Of a DNA stretch of 13,229 nt, positions 12,643 through 13,229 are shown one piece after another (position 1 is the first letter of the stretch; the number at the start of each line of letters is the position of its first letter). Source of the stretch: Bacteroidetes bacterium UBA1952 (GTDB taxonomy: Bacteria > Bacteroidota > Bacteroidia > Chitinophagales > Chitinophagaceae); contig DDEO01000110.1 in the NCBI GenBank assembly GCA_002336725.1, positions 1 to 13,229 on the forward strand. The letters are read 5' to 3'. A program made the translations under genes and the position numbers. Below the pieces are notes generated by a model. It was not told the DNA's origin and searched no databases. It saw only the letters and a list, made by a program, of their open reading frames with translations.

Positions 12643-12861
12643 TCATGTACCGCTTTCAATCTTTTTCTCAAGCTCACCCATAGCCAAGTCCCGGTAGTCT
12701 GTTTGAGCCCGGTAGGTCTTTGAAAATAGTCGCCCATGGTATCGCCAGTCATGAAAAACAACCGTTGAGACCTGCTTGTAGATATTCCAATCAGTTGGAA
12801 CAGAAATATTGAACTGCTTTACGAAATTATTATAAAAAATAACTGTGTCCAGCTCCACCAT
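12643..12861 (-). CDS. Hypothetical protein, probably a 5'-truncated fragment
   Basis: 72 residues from the ATG at 12861. It reads MVELDTVIFYNNFVKQFNIS, then a Trp/Tyr-rich part and MGELEKKIESGT. I do not recognise the family. The frame remains open and protein-like upstream (HQKVGSYDFRLIQSSPIEQT) as far as a TGA at 12931-12933, so the annotated ATG may be internal and the real gene may once have begun further upstream. No promoter box or ribosome site precedes the ATG. It sits between the HigBA-like operon and a repeat block, a place where gene fragments are common. Confidence 0.35.
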   Translation of the reverse strand: MVELDTVIFYNNFVKQFNISVPTDWNIYKQVSTVVFHDWRYHGRLFSKTYRAQTDYRDLAMGELEKKIESGT

Positions 12862-12977
12862 CCCCAAAGTCTGCTCAATCGGGCTGCTCTGGATAAGCCT
12901 AAAGTCATATGAGCCAACTTTCTGGTGAATTCAGCCATCTGATGTTTGCCGCTGTCATCATTGATTTAAAAAATTAC

Positions 12978-13229
12978 CGCCAACGGTTTCCAGCTTGGCG
13001 AAGAAGCGAATTTTTAGCACAAATGTTCAATAAGTAGGTCATCCAAATTAGTTTAGACTATCGCTCGGATGGCGGCCTGCGTAAATAAAGGCCTCGTTCC
13101 TTCTAACGAGAATTTTATTCCCTAAACTAATTTCCCGGAGCTACTTAGGGTACTTAGAAGAACGAATGTTGAACCTTGCACAAATGTCCAATTGAAGTTG
13201 TTCAGCCCCGCTTTTGGCAATACCTTGTT
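12978..13229. repeat. Terminal block of inverted and direct repeats, possibly a folded recombination site
   Basis: No gene is visible. CGCCAA/TTGGCG pair at 12978-13000. AAATTAGTTTAG (13045-13056) and CTAAACTAATTT (13122-13133) form a perfect 12-base inverted repeat that continues outward imperfectly to TAAGTAG (13031-13037) and CTACTTA (13141-13147). Inside is a CTCGTT/AACGAG hairpin (13093-13110). GCACAAATGTTCAAT (13017-13031) is repeated directly at 13178-13192 with one change. The edge reads CCCGCTTTTGGCAATACC. This is reminiscent of attC-like or intergenic repeats of Bacteroidota, but I cannot place it in a named family, and the window cuts it off. Confidence 0.5.

Overview
The window comes from a member of the Bacteroidota. 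Base composition is roughly balanced. Two secreted proteins end in type IX secretion (T9SS) type A sorting domains, a small lipoprotein begins with the Cys-Lys-Lys-Asp style common in this phylum, LpxK shows a lipid A outer membrane, and several genes are preceded by the phylum's -33 TTTG / -7 TAnnTTTG promoter. Shine-Dalgarno sequences are weak or absent. Saprospirales or Chitinophagales would fit, but the sequence alone does not fix the family.

Layout: 3-506 is the 3' end of rpoC, closed by a perfectly palindromic terminator. It is followed by an Rpn-type PD-(D/E)XK nuclease (+), a family 2 glycosyltransferase (-), a secreted endonuclease/exonuclease/phosphatase-fold protein with a T9SS tail (+), a heme oxygenase (-) and, divergent from it, glutamate formimidoyltransferase (+). 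Next come a short secreted ORF that may be a decayed gene (-), a 500-base block of hairpins and short repeats, lpxK (+), a second T9SS-sorted secreted protein (+), a 650-base repeat-bearing intergenic region and a small lipoprotein with an EF-hand-like loop (-). Genes up to here are mostly single transcription units with their own promoters and terminators.

From about 10160 the window changes character. A broken yajQ (missing both ends, frameshifted at an A7 run) is joined out of frame to a DUF2249 gene. Then a VapBC-like PIN toxin-antitoxin pair sits between two direct copies of an unrecognised 112/134-base element, followed by a HigBA-like pair, a short orphan ORF and a terminal block of inverted and direct repeats that ends at the window edge. 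This looks like an accessory, recombination-prone region.

The most striking signal is not a gene. The palindrome TTCCGGAA, usually extended to ATTTCCGGAAAT, occurs 20 times in 13.2 kb, about 0.2 being expected by chance. It appears between genes, inside terminators and in coding sequence in all three frames, and as three tandem 21-base units in frame inside ftcD. I read it as a highly iterated palindrome, either functional or spreading.
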